Shown: one piece after another, positions 43,494 through 56,858 of the stretch
How the letters are laid out: each line of letters starts with the position of its first letter
Numbering within the stretch: the stretch's first letter is position 1
From: Fistulifera solaris
Taxonomy: Eukaryota > Bacillariophyta > Bacillariophyceae > Naviculales > Stauroneidaceae
Assembly (NCBI GenBank): GCA_030295235.1
Contig: AP026125.1
Span: forward strand, 310,001-374,000
DNA: 64,000 bases
Direction: 5' to 3'
Made by a program: the position numbers and the translations under genes
Notes under the pieces: model-generated
What the model saw: only the letters and a program-made list of their open reading frames with translations
Database searches by the model: none
Told to the model about the DNA's origin: nothing

Positions 43494-43907
43494 TTGTCAT
43501 AATTATGCACTTTCAGTTCCTTCGAGTGCCTTCCAGAACGGAAGGGTGGGATGCTGTCAATACAACAAGATTAGTTTGCGCACGACACCGTACATCGTGT
43601 CCATAGATATCTCTCGCGAGAGCCTGTCTAGTATCGAGTAATACGTAGAATGAATAGAATCATCTAGCTAGAGCTAACAACTAACAACCCCTCTAGAATG
43701 GACAGATTACTACTTAGTCGGTAAAAACTGTTATATGTCGCAGAGAGTTCATGTACAGCACAATAGAATGTGCAGTACGATACGAAGTAGTCAACAGTAC
43801 TGATACGACATGCACGATGCACGCGACACTTCGGAAATTTGAAAGAAAGCGAAAAAGTCTTTCCATTCATTCTTTATTCTCAGTCATTCGCACACATCTG
43901 CAACAAG
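43494..43907. other. Spacer between tandem copies A and B
   Basis: About 410 bases. The first part (to about 43520) still resembles the region after copy B (shared stretch encoding HLVRQNE). The rest presumably holds the promoter of copy B. No separate gene seen. Confidence 0.5.
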
Positions 43908-45407
43908 ATGGCAAATAATAGCCAAAGCATCGGTGAGGTGTTGAAACTTATTCCGCCTGCCGAGCGCACACCTGCACAGGTTGCTCAGTGGCGCGGAGGG
44001 CGAGTATCGAATACGTACCAGCTCCTTCAAAAACCGGCGAATCTGCAGGAGCTCACAAAATACGGGCTTCCCTTGGCGATATGGCGTGACAACAATACGA
44101 TTGTGTATATTTATCCTGACAGTTCCAAAGATCATAACCTTTGTAGTGATCGAGTATTTCTGAAATTGACGGACTATGGTGATAATCCTCATCTGGACAT
44201 TTTCGGTGAAACAAACACTGCCATCGCAGAAACAGGCGCCTTCATCCTGGGGTTCATGGATCAAAAGCATAAACATTCACTTCATATCGGATGCTGCAAC
44301 CGGCTCTTTGATTTTCGTGCCACTGGGCATGACTGTTTGAAAAGACTGGTCGAAACAGACGCGCCCCGTAATATTGTGTTCCATAACTTGACGCTGATCG
44401 CAGAACAGTCGGTTGTCTTGTCGACACAACCCCATCCTACAAAGCTGTCGTTTTGGGCTTGTAAATTTGAAGACGGGGGAACAGCCTTTGTGAACGGCCT
44501 TCGCAATCGTAAAACGTCGTTCGGTTCATTGCACTTTTTGGAGCCTACTGCTCTCGATGACAATAACTTAAAACGCCTCTTTCAAGTACCCTGGCTTGAA
44601 CGCTTGGAAATCCCCCGTCTTGATGATAAAATCGCTCTTCTTCCTTTTTCAGCACAAGCTGATCACCTCGAGTACGACATTTCCTCTGCTTCATTATTAA
44701 AGGCTAATTTATCTTCTCTGGGCATTGTGCCCCCTAAACTTTCGCTTTCTATTCACTTTGCTAATGAAAAGTTTCCAACCAACTTTGCTCATGCATTTTG
44801 GCGGCATTTAGCGGCATTGGGTCACTTTGTGGAGCTCAAACTTAGCCTTAACGGCATCGTGGGTTCAGATTTACCCAGTTTTGTTGTCGAAGAAATTGTG
44901 AGAGCTGTAATGGCGAATTCTCGGTTAGAAGTACTCGATTTGAGTAAACATCACAATGATTGCGTTTGGAATCAACACGTGGAAAAGTTCTTTGAAGGTA
45001 TAAAGGCTCACAAAGCTCTTCGTACCTTAAGAATAGCTGTTAACTACGGAGATGACGATGAAGCTTTTGGGCCCACTTCGTCGTATCTTCGACAGTTATT
45101 GTCTTGTAACAGGAACCTAACGGTGACGGATGGTAATGAACATGTTTATACCGACGGAGACTTCATTGATGAACTATATTCTTTGAATCGCTTCTATCGG
45201 GGCGCGGCGGATTTAGTGGCGTATTCACAATCGGACCGAATATTGTTGGTGACCATTGCTTTGCTGGTACATAGTTCAAACAATGTGCAGCGGTCGGCTC
45301 TCTTGTTATCGAATCATATTGATGTATTGAGTGAACTAGTTCTATTTGCACAGTTGGATGAAGCAGACGGATCACTCTTGCAGCTCTCATACGACGACGC
45401 TAAATAG
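43908..45407 (+). CDS. Diatom-family protein with LRR-like segments, tandem copy B
   Basis: Intact 499-residue frame starting MANNSQSIGEVLKLIPPAER. About one residue in two is shared with copy A by eye. The N-terminal part (to about residue 130) has the blocks RTPAQVAQWRGG, NTYQLLQKPANLQELTKYGL and LAIWRDNNTIVYIYPD. The middle and C-terminal parts show irregular leucine-rich spacing (NLKRLFQVPWLERLEIPRLD, NSRLEVLDLSKHHNDCVWNQ, HVEKFFEGIKAHKALRTLRI), as in ribonuclease-inhibitor-like LRR proteins. No signal peptide, membrane helix, F-box or NB-ARC motif is clear. Diatoms carry expanded families of this style whose role is unknown. The divergence of the two copies suggests fast evolution. Confidence 0.8.
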   Translation: MANNSQSIGEVLKLIPPAERTPAQVAQWRGGRVSNTYQLLQKPANLQELTKYGLPLAIWRDNNTIVYIYPDSSKDHNLCSDRVFLKLTDYGDNPHLDIFGETNTAIAETGAFILGFMDQKHKHSLHIGCCNRLFDFRATGHDCLKRLVETDAPRNIVFHNLTLIAEQSVVLSTQPHPTKLSFWACKFEDGGTAFVNGLRNRKTSFGSLHFLEPTALDDNNLKRLFQVPWLERLEIPRLDDKIALLPFSAQADHLEYDISSASLLKANLSSLGIVPPKLSLSIHFANEKFPTNFAHAFWRHLAALGHFVELKLSLNGIVGSDLPSFVVEEIVRAVMANSRLEVLDLSKHHNDCVWNQHVEKFFEGIKAHKALRTLRIAVNYGDDDEAFGPTSSYLRQLLSCNRNLTVTDGNEHVYTDGDFIDELYSLNRFYRGAADLVAYSQSDRILLVTIALLVHSSNNVQRSALLLSNHIDVLSELVLFAQLDEADGSLLQLSYDDAK

Positions 45408-45696
45408 TGCAGATGTAGGAGTGAGTAGTCCTATGGTGCAGAGAACCAATACACACCTTGTGCGGCAAAACGAAGAAACTGGATGGCAAGTGGAAGTTTT
45501 TGTTAGACGACTGCCTACCCAACATCTAACATACTTGCCCGGCGTCCCTAGCTTCGATCGTCCAAATAGACAGTCACGAACGTGACTGACTTTTTCCTCC
45601 ACATGGAAGTGCGAAAAAGTGAGGCGATCAATAATAATGAAACAAAAATAAAACTTTCGAAAGTGTCAATTGTTGGTATATCAGAAAGAAGTAAGA

Positions 45697-46110
45697 ATGA
45701 GAAATTTAGTGAGATCGTTTGCGGCAAAATTGTTGATACTCCTGATGGCTGTGAGCGCAATAGCGCAACAAGCGACGATCACGCTCGACGGCGAAACAAT
45801 CAAAGGTGCGCCGACGTTCGATCCGGAACTAATGGCTAGTTTACGCAGTACGCATTCGGGGCTCTCCGAACAGGACGCACTGGATATTGCCGAAATGATC
45901 ATATCCATAAGAGGCGATCCAGAGAGCATAAAACTCTTGGAGGAAATGAGGAGCGGATCCGTGAAGAAAGATTTGGAGGAATTGAGAAAGACCATGGACG
46001 AGAAAGAAATCATCGAGCACATGGTGAGAACGTTATATGAAATGAAAGCCACTGAAATTCTTTTCGCAGACCCCGGAAGGGCTTTCGAGGAGATGAAAAA
46101 GAAGGAATGA
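45697..46110 (+). CDS. Small secreted protein, unknown function
   Basis: 137-residue frame from ATG 45697. MRNLVRSFAAKLLILLMAVS then AIA/QQ is a textbook signal peptide with predicted cleavage near residue 23. The mature part is short, acidic-to-basic and helical (LSEQDALDIAEMIISIRGDP; EELRKTMDEKEIIEHMVRTL), ending in a Lys-rich tail (EEMKKKE). There is no ER-retention signal and no Cys, so it is probably exported or lumenal. The 289 bases between copy B and this start contain only residual homology to the tail of copy A. No family recognised. Confidence 0.7.
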   Translation: MRNLVRSFAAKLLILLMAVSAIAQQATITLDGETIKGAPTFDPELMASLRSTHSGLSEQDALDIAEMIISIRGDPESIKLLEEMRSGSVKKDLEELRKTMDEKEIIEHMVRTLYEMKATEILFADPGRAFEEMKKKE

Positions 46111-46305
46111 TACCAGCACATCAAATAGAGCTCTATGCGCAAAACCCAAAGCTCTTGGAAGCTGACACGCGCAAAGGGCTTTTCTTTTCTATGCTATCAC
46201 TTGCTGCGGCAGGCGGGTATTTGTAGAATAAAAAAAGAAATCGGTTATAGGCAAAGTTATTTGTAAGCTGTATGATAATAGAGATTGAACTGTTTCCTAT
46301 GCAAT

Positions 46306-48574
46306 TCAGTCATCCTCCACATCCCAGGCTTCTGCTGCGACAATGGGCGTTTTCATTACCATCGCCGCCGGCACCACATCGTAATCGTCGGCCCGAACCA
46401 CAACAAAGTTCTCATCGGTATCTCCAATGTCAGCCTGATAGCGCGGACGGCCTTCGCGCTTACCAGTCAAAATGTTCTTGGCGCTAAGGGGAACAATCTT
46501 TATCAGATTTGAAGGTTCATCGTATTGCAACACAAAGTAATACTTCTTGTCTCTTGTCTGCAGCTTCGGCTTTACAACTCGATTGTAATAATGTACACGA
46601 CTTCGAGGGTATGCCTTCACTTTCTGTTTGCAAAGCTCGTTCTTGTCTATTGCTTTTTGGGGAGCTGGGACTTAGCGTCAGCGGCTCCGGCGATGGCATA
46701 TCAGGCCGAATCCGACGAGCTTGCGATCCGTCTACTGCTGCATCTCTTGCACTCGTCTTCGGAGTAAGTCCAACCGAATCGCCGCCCTTGCTATTCAAAG
46801 AACCTTTGTAGGAGCTCATGGATGGTACTAGTTTCATAGAGCCAATTGGGCTATCTGGATCGGAGACGCGCCGGCGCTTGAGTGGGGGCTGATCACCAGC
46901 TGCCAGCGGTAAATTGTGTTTGTGAGACTTCTGATCCGAGCTTTTCGTTCTCACAATGACCTGAGAAGGTGGCATGCCGATGCTCTTCCGACGAGGAGTT
47001 GGCGACTTTCCACGCGCTGATAATGGCGGCCGTCCTCTCCTTGGAGTAACGGATGAAAAGTCCGAGGAGCTGCTCCTCCGAACGGAAGACTTTATGGCGG
47101 ATGACGACATAGCCGCGCCGAGTGGTTCTACTGTAGGTTTGTTTTCGACCGCAAGCTTCATCATTTCGTCAAGAAACGAAGGGCCCGAGGTTTTCGCCTC
47201 GCGTTCCGAAAGCTTAAGACACATCATGTAGCTCGGTCCACCGTGCTTCTGTAAGCTCTTTTCGGATTCGTTCGCATGGGTCCAGTGACAGTATCCTTGA
47301 ATAGGCTCCGTTTCATGGGCACCCAGCTGTTTCTCATATCTACAGACAGCCCCTACTCGAACAAAACCGAAGCGCTCGTAGAACGTTTTGGAAGAATCGG
47401 TTGCCTGAAGCACAAGATACTTGTACTTGCCAGTCTTCGTAATGCTCTCCAAGGCCATTCGAAGTAAAATTTCCCCACAACCAAGGCCTCCCAAAAGAGC
47501 AAGTTCTGCGATCCCCTCAAATACAACGCCCTCACCACGAGGGTCGCCCGATCGAGGCTGCATTTCGAGTTCGTTCGCTAACTCACCCGTGACATCGGCT
47601 TTTCCTGAGGTACTCGCGGAAAAGCCGCTCTCAAGATGTAAAGAGTCCCATTTAAAGTAATGAGTCCAAGTTGTGAAATTCGTCCACAAAACAAAACCTT
47701 GCAACCATCCTCCGTCCCGATGTCGCAATTGGAAGCCTCTCAAAGGGTCATCAATATCAACGCGATCACGAATATATTCTCGGGAAAGAGGAGCGTGAAA
47801 GGGTTTGGTACAACTGCTCGAGGATTTCATATCAATCATGTATCGGCAAATGGCAGCGGAAGTGCAAACAGCCGTCATCTCTGAAACAGAATCTTCCCAT
47901 TCAGATCGTTTCGATGGCACCCAGACAACGGTGGTATTCCCATCGGTAAAAGGAGGAGGCGGTTCGTTGCTATCACTCATCTCGCCGGCTTGTAAGCGAG
48001 ACGATCGTCTAGGAGCATTGCTTTCGAAAAAATACTGAAGAAAGGAACGATTCCGGTTCACTGGTGGAACCAATTGCATATCGTAGCGAACACGAGCTCG
48101 TGCGAGGGGTACTTCCCGTTTCGATTTGTCCCGCGTGGATTTTCGAGTCGGGCTTTGTATCTCCTGACGAATCAACTTTGACGGTGAAGCCGCCCTGTAC
48201 ATCTCCTCCTCTTCATCTTCACTTCTATTCTTAGTAATCGGTTTGTTATCCGGCTCACTATTATCCGATATAGATACGTTACTTGCATCCGGCCTACTCG
48301 TATCTTCCATTCGTGTGCTCTCCGCTGGGTCTTCCGTGATTCCGTCCAGCGAACGACGTCTCTTTTTCTGAGAAAGAGTAAACTGATCGACCATGGACTG
48401 CAATTTTGAAAACGAAAAAGTGAGGGGACCAAGTCCCATTTCCAAGCGACGATGCAATCGGCTACTTACGAGTTCGTAGTTCACCGCAAACACGTAATTC
48501 TTGCGAGGCGTAATGTTCGGGTAATATTCCCCCGCATGAGCCTCCAGCGGCATGTCTCGATCTATCACCCTCAT
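46306..48574 (-). CDS. GNAT-fold acetyltransferase-like protein, probably nuclear
   Basis: About 755 residues from ATG 48574 (MRVIDRDMPLEAHAGEYYPN) after allowing for one extra base in the T run 46654-46658. A first block (KNYVFAVNYELVSSRLHRRL) is followed by a disordered, charged linker with nuclear-type basic patches (SQKKRRRS, RKSTRDKSKRE). A GNAT acetyl-CoA fold lies near the middle: GLGCGEILLRMALESI, then YLVLQATDSSKTFYERFGF, the usual pattern of the last two strands and helix. A Ser/Pro/Arg-rich linker (TPRRGRPPLSARGKSPTPRR, AT-hook-like) leads to a conserved-looking C-terminal block (AYPRSRVHYYNRVV, DKKYYFVLQYDEP). A chromatin-linked acetyltransferase is plausible; the substrate is unknown. 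Confidence 0.7.
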
Positions 48575-49209
48575 GATTCTATTATTATGCTTATGAATCC
48601 CACGCCATTGCTTTAGATCGAACGACCCTTCGCGTGAAACGATCACAGATGCACGATGCGAAAAAATCGTTCCGCGTTGTTTTTTCGCGTCAAACCATCA
48701 GGGAGCTGCGGCACGAAAGAAGTGGATCTCTGTCGCATCTATCGATTTCTATGTAGAAAAGTAACTCCACGCCGTGCTTGCGCGCTTGAATCACAGTACA
48801 TTTTATCATAGAGCTAATTGCCTATCTTATTGCCACTTGACTGTCAACGGAAAAGAAGAATTTTACTATAACCCCAATGAGAAGGGCCCAAGGGAACTCC
48901 TCCAACCAAAAATCCATGGTACGTCAGAATGAGAGAAAACATGACACGTCGACCGTAGGGCTTTCAGTACATCCGTTTCTGTGATGAACTACGAATTCCT
49001 CTCGTGGATTTCTACGTGGTGAGATCGAGTGGCAGTGCGATAGAGGATGCCTTCTCACGCGGCACTCGACCTCCTTATCCCATTTTTTTGCTTGCTCCGC
49101 AAGGAAAGAGAGAGTGTGTTGCCATCAAGAAACGACAACCACCACCACAACACAACGTAATTAGTCTGCATCTTGCGTCAAAGAAATAAAATAGGAGGAC
49201 TTCAATCAA
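48575..49209. other. Divergent intergenic region, 635 bases
   Basis: Between the GNAT-like gene (minus) and the 49210 gene (plus). Short open frames only (for example 49004-49189). Presumed promoters for both genes; a leader exon of either gene is possible. No RNA gene seen. Confidence 0.5.
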
Positions 49210-50249
49210 ATGGCGAAAACTTTTCCCCGCGACAGACCCAGTTTGAAAAACAAGGCCACAATTCCTTCCCAGCAATTGTTCGAACCTTCCATCTACACGT
49301 ACACTTGTCGGGGATCGTATTTTGTCTCGACGACACAGCCGACCGATCAGAGAGAAGGAACTTGTAAGGGCTTACGGTCGCGACTCGAATTGTTGTCGGA
49401 TTTGGACGTGAACACGAGGAAAGGTGCCTTGGAGCAATTTACCGTTTGGGCCGCCGGGGTGACCCCTCCGAGGCTGGGTTTGCCGAAACACAAGAAGGCG
49501 TCGAAATGGATCCGCAAGCCATGTCGGTGGTCGTTTCTCCGGCTTTGATTTTTCCCGATGCCATGTCAAAGACGGTGATTGACGCCGCCAAGAAAGCGGA
49601 CAAGAAGAAAGGAAAGAAACACGACGCTATCATTGAGTCTGCCGACGATTCGAATACCATTACCAGCATCGATTCGTCTTCACGCTTACCAGAAGAAGAG
49701 TTAATTAAACGACAGGACTGGGGCTGTTACGGCTCGACTCAGGTTGATTACCTTCTTTTGAAAAATCCGGAAACGGGCGAGGAGGCGATTGCCGCGGTCG
49801 CGCCGAGAAATCATGGTCTTTCGATTCGCGAAATACGGGCAGATCAAGGCGTCAACATATCGTGCTATGGTATTGGATGGCTCAGCTTCATTATCGATTG
49901 GAAGAGCGACACCGAAGAGACAGCAACTTCTAACAATCCACAGCCTGAAGCGAACTCGGCGGTTGAGGAGATGCGCCACAAATCTACGGCCGATGCATTG
50001 GCGTCCGCCAAACAATCCGCGCTCTACGCTGCTAATTTTACGTCAAAAGTAGGGGAACACATGGTAGCTAATGTTTCCTGGATTATACAAGCATGCGGTG
50101 CCGATTTTCCGGCAAGGACATTGGCGACCGGAAAGGACATTCTCCACGAGATGCCAGCTACAATCGAACGAACGGGAAAGTTTATGGGTCGTCTCGTGGG
50201 TCGGATAGTCGATGACCTCTTTGGTGACGATGGCCGTAGACCAAGGTGA
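49210..50249 (+). CDS. Protein of unknown function, 346 aa
   Basis: Starts MAKTFPRDRPSLKNKATIPS. A single base is missing in the T run 49445-49447; beyond it the frame continues LGRRGDPSEAGFAETQEG to the TGA at 50247-50249. After allowing for this the length is 346 residues. The N-terminal half reads like a folded domain (LFEPSIYTYTCRGSYFV; SRLELLSDLDVNTRKGALEQ). A Lys-rich stretch (KKADKKKGKKHD) and an acidic-Ser linker lead to a second compact region (WGCYGSTQVDYLLLKNPETG; GIGWLSFIIDWKSD), then amphipathic helices (ANFTSKVGEHMVANVSWIIQ) that may bind membrane. No family recognised. Confidence 0.6.
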
Positions 50250-50296
50250 TCAACAAGCTAAAAAAGTTTATTAAGCTACTCGCTTTTATATCACTA

Positions 50297-52859
50297 TTAA
50301 CGTCCGATGCCTCGTCCAATAAAAATCGTTTGCCTGCGTTCATGAAACCGAATCACCTCGTTCGCTTGCAACTGCCTCAAAGCATTCAAGAGTCTGTCAT
50401 GATCTGGTTCTTGATCGCTGCCCTGGATTTGGGCAAGTTGGGTCGACACCTCTCGGACCGTCATGGTTTGGCCGTGACGCTCGCGGACCAGCTCTTGTAA
50501 ATGAACCAACAGGATTTCGTCATCATGACGATCCGCCGCGGAACGTCCCACCGCCAGCACATCCATGTCAATGCGACCCGTCCGGGGATCTGTCGCAGCT
50601 GTTTGAGTGGCCACCTCCCACAAACGAACCGCTTCAATCACATCCGCTCGCGTGACCGTTTCGCGGTAGCGTATTTTGGCCAGCGCTTCGGAGATTCGAA
50701 CCAATGACTCTAGCTGTCGTGGTGTCGCCGAGATGGTTCGGGCGGCGGCGCCACGTGCCCGCATTTCCAAGTAGCTCTCCAATAACTGGTCAGATGCTTC
50801 ATCGGACAGCTGGGGATGAATGTTTTGGCGGGCGTAGTCAATGTAATCACGCAATAAAGCATGGTCCATGGGGGTTGCACCACATTCGGCGTTTCATAGT
50901 ACAGTCCCACCAAATGCTGCGCCAACTGCCGGTCCTGCTGCTCATTGGGTTGATCAAGTATCAAATAGATCAAATCAAATCGACTCAACAACGTCGGTGG
51001 AAGTTGAATGTTTTCCACCACACTCTTCGCTGGATTGTATCGGGAATCAATCGGATTGGCGGAAGCCAGTACCGATGTCCGAGCCGGGAGTGTGGCGAGA
51101 ATGCCGGCTTTCGCCATGGACACGGTCTGCTGCTCCATGGCTTCGTGCAGAATGGATCGTGTGGTATCCGACATTTTGTCAAATTCGTCAATGCAACAAA
51201 TCCCCAAATCACTCAACACCAGCGCACCACTTTCCAAGACCAGTTCCCGGGTCTCGGGATCCCGCACCACCGAGGCCGTCAGTCCCACGGCCGAACTGCC
51301 CTTGCCCGACGTGTAGACACCGCGCGGACTCAGTTTGTGCACGTATCCGAGCAGCTGTGATTTGGAAGTACCGGGATCACCACAAAGTAAAATATTAATG
51401 TCACCGCGTTTGTTCAACTTGGCAGTTGCCGTGGTAGGATCCTCGTCGGATGGATTCTCCTCATCCAACCACGCATCTTCCTGATTGTTGTCGGACGGCG
51501 GTGTATTCTGCACCCGCACGGAGTTTCCCCCAAACATCATGCACAAAATCCCTTTCTTGACATCATCCAATTCCCAAATGGACGGCGCCAACGATGCCGT
51601 CAATTGCTCGTAAATATCGGGTCTTTTGGAAAGGGCGTACAATTCTTGGACTCGTTCCTGCGTCCATTTCGATGAAACGACCGAACGATCTTGTTGCATC
51701 GTCGTCAATTTCCGAAAATGCACGACATCAATGTACGTCTTGTAAATCGTTTTGAGTTTGCGCATCCGCGGATGTACTCGGACGGGTTGGGCCCGTAACA
51801 CACCCGTCACTTCGACTTTATCACCCGGTTGCATGGCATCGACCAAATCATCAAACGCGTACGTAATGACCGAAGCCGGCGTTTGTCCCGCCGGTACTTG
51901 ATCGGGTGTTTCTTGCAATCGTACCAGTTGCTTGTCCGCAAACGTACAACGATTGTGTTGCAATTGAAAGGCATCGCGAGTCGTACACGTGGGACACGGT
52001 CCGGTGGGTTCGGTGATGCGACCCCGATCCAACGTGACGGCCACGGCGTGTCCACAGATGCAACAATTGAAATGGGCGACTTTGAGATCGGGAATGAGGG
52101 GCGAACATCGGACGATCATGCCTTGAATGGTAATGAGTGAATCGAGGGCGACCGGATCGAGACTGCGCAAATGAGACACTTGTCGCAAATGGAAGGGACG
52201 GACTTGGACGCGGGGGGAATGGGCCACGGGTCTCCGTATCCCAATCGGGCGCGAGTCGTTCGAGTTCGCGATGGACGAGTAAATCCATGAGCGGAATGAT
52301 TTCCATGGGGAAGGAGACCATTTGATGATAGAATTTTTGACAAGCTTCACTGTGAAAGTAAATATGCATGGCATCAATATCAAGACTCGCCGTGGCGGTG
52401 GATGGATGGGTCGGTACAGTTTCGTCGCGCCAGTGTCCGTGCGTGAGCAACGATTGCAATTGGGCCATGTAGAATGGGGGCTCGTCTTCTTGTTCGTCAT
52501 CACTCTCCGAGTCATCGTCGTCATTCCGCTGTGCCCGCAACGATCGAAAATGACGCAAAAAAATCGACAAAGGCCGCGGCGGCGGTCGGTACATGCACAT
52601 TCGTTCCTCGAATCAAGGCAATGTCTTGATCAATGGCGACTTCACCATTGTTATTGCTGGGTACATCGACTTCTTCCTCCTCCGGCGGTTCGTCTTCATT
52701 CGGTTCGACGGTCGAGGAGGGTGAAAGTGGAGGCGCCTGGCTGATCGAACTCATGGGACTGGGAGGAAGATGATTAACCGGTGAATTGGGTCGACTGTCA
52801 TTGGTCGTAGGACTCCGCGGCGGAGTCGGAGGAAGTTCGACATCGTCGTCGTAATCCAT
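50297..52859 (-). CDS. MCM4: MCM4, subunit of the MCM2-7 replicative helicase
   Basis: The N-terminal tail is disordered with many SP/TP sites (PPTPPRSPTTNDSRPNSPVN), the target of CDK and DDK kinases in MCM4. It is followed by IRGTNVHV, QVRPFHLRQVSHLRSLDP, SLITIQGMIVRCSPLIPD, and a zinc finger (CCICGH ... CPTC, about residues 263-290). ASVITYAFDDLVDAMQPGDK is diagnostic of MCM4. The AAA+ core has Walker A GDPGTSKSQLLGY (about 495), Walker B CCIDEFDKM (about 556), and the arginine finger LLSRFDLIY. The C-terminal winged-helix region ends IFIGRGIGR. Frame slips fall in runs at 52557-52563 (extra), 52212-52217 (extra) and 50870-50874 (missing). After allowing for them the length is 853 residues. 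Confidence 0.93.
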
Positions 52860-53203
52860 GTTTTCGATGTAAGAGTATTGATTATTATAAACTAGCCGAA
52901 AGTTACAAAAAGAGAGTAGCAGCAGATAATAGTAAATGAATATTCGATATTGGTCCTCTTGAGAATGAGTTTCTTGTTGGTTGGTGTGGTGCTGCTGCAA
53001 CGGGCGCATCATTTTTTTTTTGTTCGGGGAAAAAGTATTTCCCGCCATCCTCGCGCGCGCCTTCGTAAAACAGCTTCGTGTCGTTGCGTAACCCTTCTGT
53101 ACGTCGCTCGAAACAGAGGATGTTGCGGTTCGCGGCGACCATGACGAGAGGCGAGTCAACTATACATTATTTCATGAAATCATCCAACAATTGATCGGTA
53201 AAC
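52860..53203. other. Divergent intergenic region, MCM4 / Get2-like
   Basis: 344 bases between divergent starts; presumed shared promoter. Contains a T run near 53011-53020. No gene or RNA seen. Confidence 0.5.
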
Positions 53204-54481
53204 ATGTCCGAAGATTTAGAAGAAAAAGCCCGCGCCCAAGCCGAAGCGCGACGACAGCGCATCTTGGAAGGCGCGAATCGTCGGATGGACCAAGTGTCCG
53301 GTCTCGGGGACGAGAAAGGTTCCTCCAACAAATTAGCCGCCATGCGGCGTCGTCGGTTTGCCAAAAGAAAGAATCGCCTGCAACAACAGAAGAAGAAGAA
53401 ACAAAAGCGAATGCAAAAGAGGAAGAGATAACAGAAGAATCCACCACGAAAGAAGAGCAAACAAACGAAGAAACGAAAGAAGATAAAACACCAGTCGCCG
53501 AAGATACGAATGTGGAGGAGATCGAAGAAGTTTATACCACAGGAACACAACCAGAAGAAAAGAAAAAAATACATGGGAGTGGCCAAAATGCGTCGTATGA
53601 GATTGCAAGAAAAGAAACAACAAGAAGTACAGCAGCAACAAAGTATTCCGTTGCAACAACGATCGACGTCGTTGGCGGATCGGATTCCCATTTATATGCA
53701 TGTACTCGTCGTATTGTTGTTGTTTGGAGCCGGTCTTGATGTGGGAATGCAGCTGCATTTGTCGTACAGTAAGGGAGATTTGCCGGAAATCGTCCAACGG
53801 GGTCCGTTGGGACCGCTCGAGATGAAATTTGTCAACATTGTTCCCAGTGCGATGAATCCGTGGTCGTCAAAGGTCGAAACGTCCCCCATCCTCGAGGACA
53901 GTAGTCGTCCGACCGAGTATTCCGAAGACTCAACCGACGAATTTGCCGAACATACACCCAAACGCGGTGTCGATGATCATGATGCGAATATTGATCCTCT
54001 GTTCGGGCTCGATTTGGACAAATACACCGCCGGTAGCGGACTCGTCATGTTCTTGGGTCGTCAGGCGGTCAAAGTACATCGCCTCAATCTCGCCCTCTTT
54101 TACTATGGTCCACGTAAAGTGGTGACCGGAATTTGGGGATTGTTGCAATCCTTCCGCACGGTCCCCCCCACTATTGGGAATCATTGCCTTGTTCATTCGT
54201 CAAGTCGTAGCATCGGCCCTGGGGGCGCACTTACCGACCGTCGTGGAAGATGAAGCGGCTCATAAGGATATCGTCAGCACCGGCGTGACCATGGTCAAGA
54301 ACTTTTGGCCGGTTCCTTTCCTAAATTGGTGACGGTGTATCGGGCCTGGACGCATTTGCGGTCCGACATGTACGTGGTCACGTGCGGATGTTTGGTCGGT
54401 CTCGCCCTCTCGCATTCGATGCTGGTGCAAGACCATGAACCCGTGATGGAGGAACCGATCGGGACGGGTGACGAGCTTTAG
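53204..54481 (+). CDS. Candidate Get2/CAML-like receptor for tail-anchored proteins
   Basis: Get2 (CAML in animals) sits in the ER membrane with Get1 and captures the Get3 ATPase carrying tail-anchored proteins. The N-terminus MSEDLEEKARAQAEARRQRI then LEGANRRMDQVSGLGD has the conserved cytosolic Get3-docking pattern: an acidic start, an RRQRI-type basic helix, then a second helix ending R-x-x-x-[IV]-[ST]-G. A long Glu/Lys linker follows. Three hydrophobic helices lie in the C-terminal half (IPIYMHVLVVLLLFGAGLD; LLGIIALFIRQVVASALGA; MYVVTCGCLVGLALSHSML), the Get2 topology. Frame slips at about 53362-53371, 53563-53569, 54163-54169 and 54296-54302 cancel out (425 residues). Sequence identity outside the N-terminus is weak, so this is a reasoned but unproven call. 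Confidence 0.6.
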
Positions 54482-54671
54482 AAAAATACTCATTCTAATC
54501 GTACATGTTTACAAAAGAGCGACTTTAGTGCAGAAGAACTAGACTAATAGTGGTCCTACAAGCAGCTTTTCTAATAAATTTCTCTACTATATTCACCAAC
54601 GCCCACCAACATTCCAAGAATAGCACGAATAAGACAACAATGGCCAGATGGCATTCGTAAAGGCATCGAAT

Positions 54672-56858
<2,187 letters not shown>

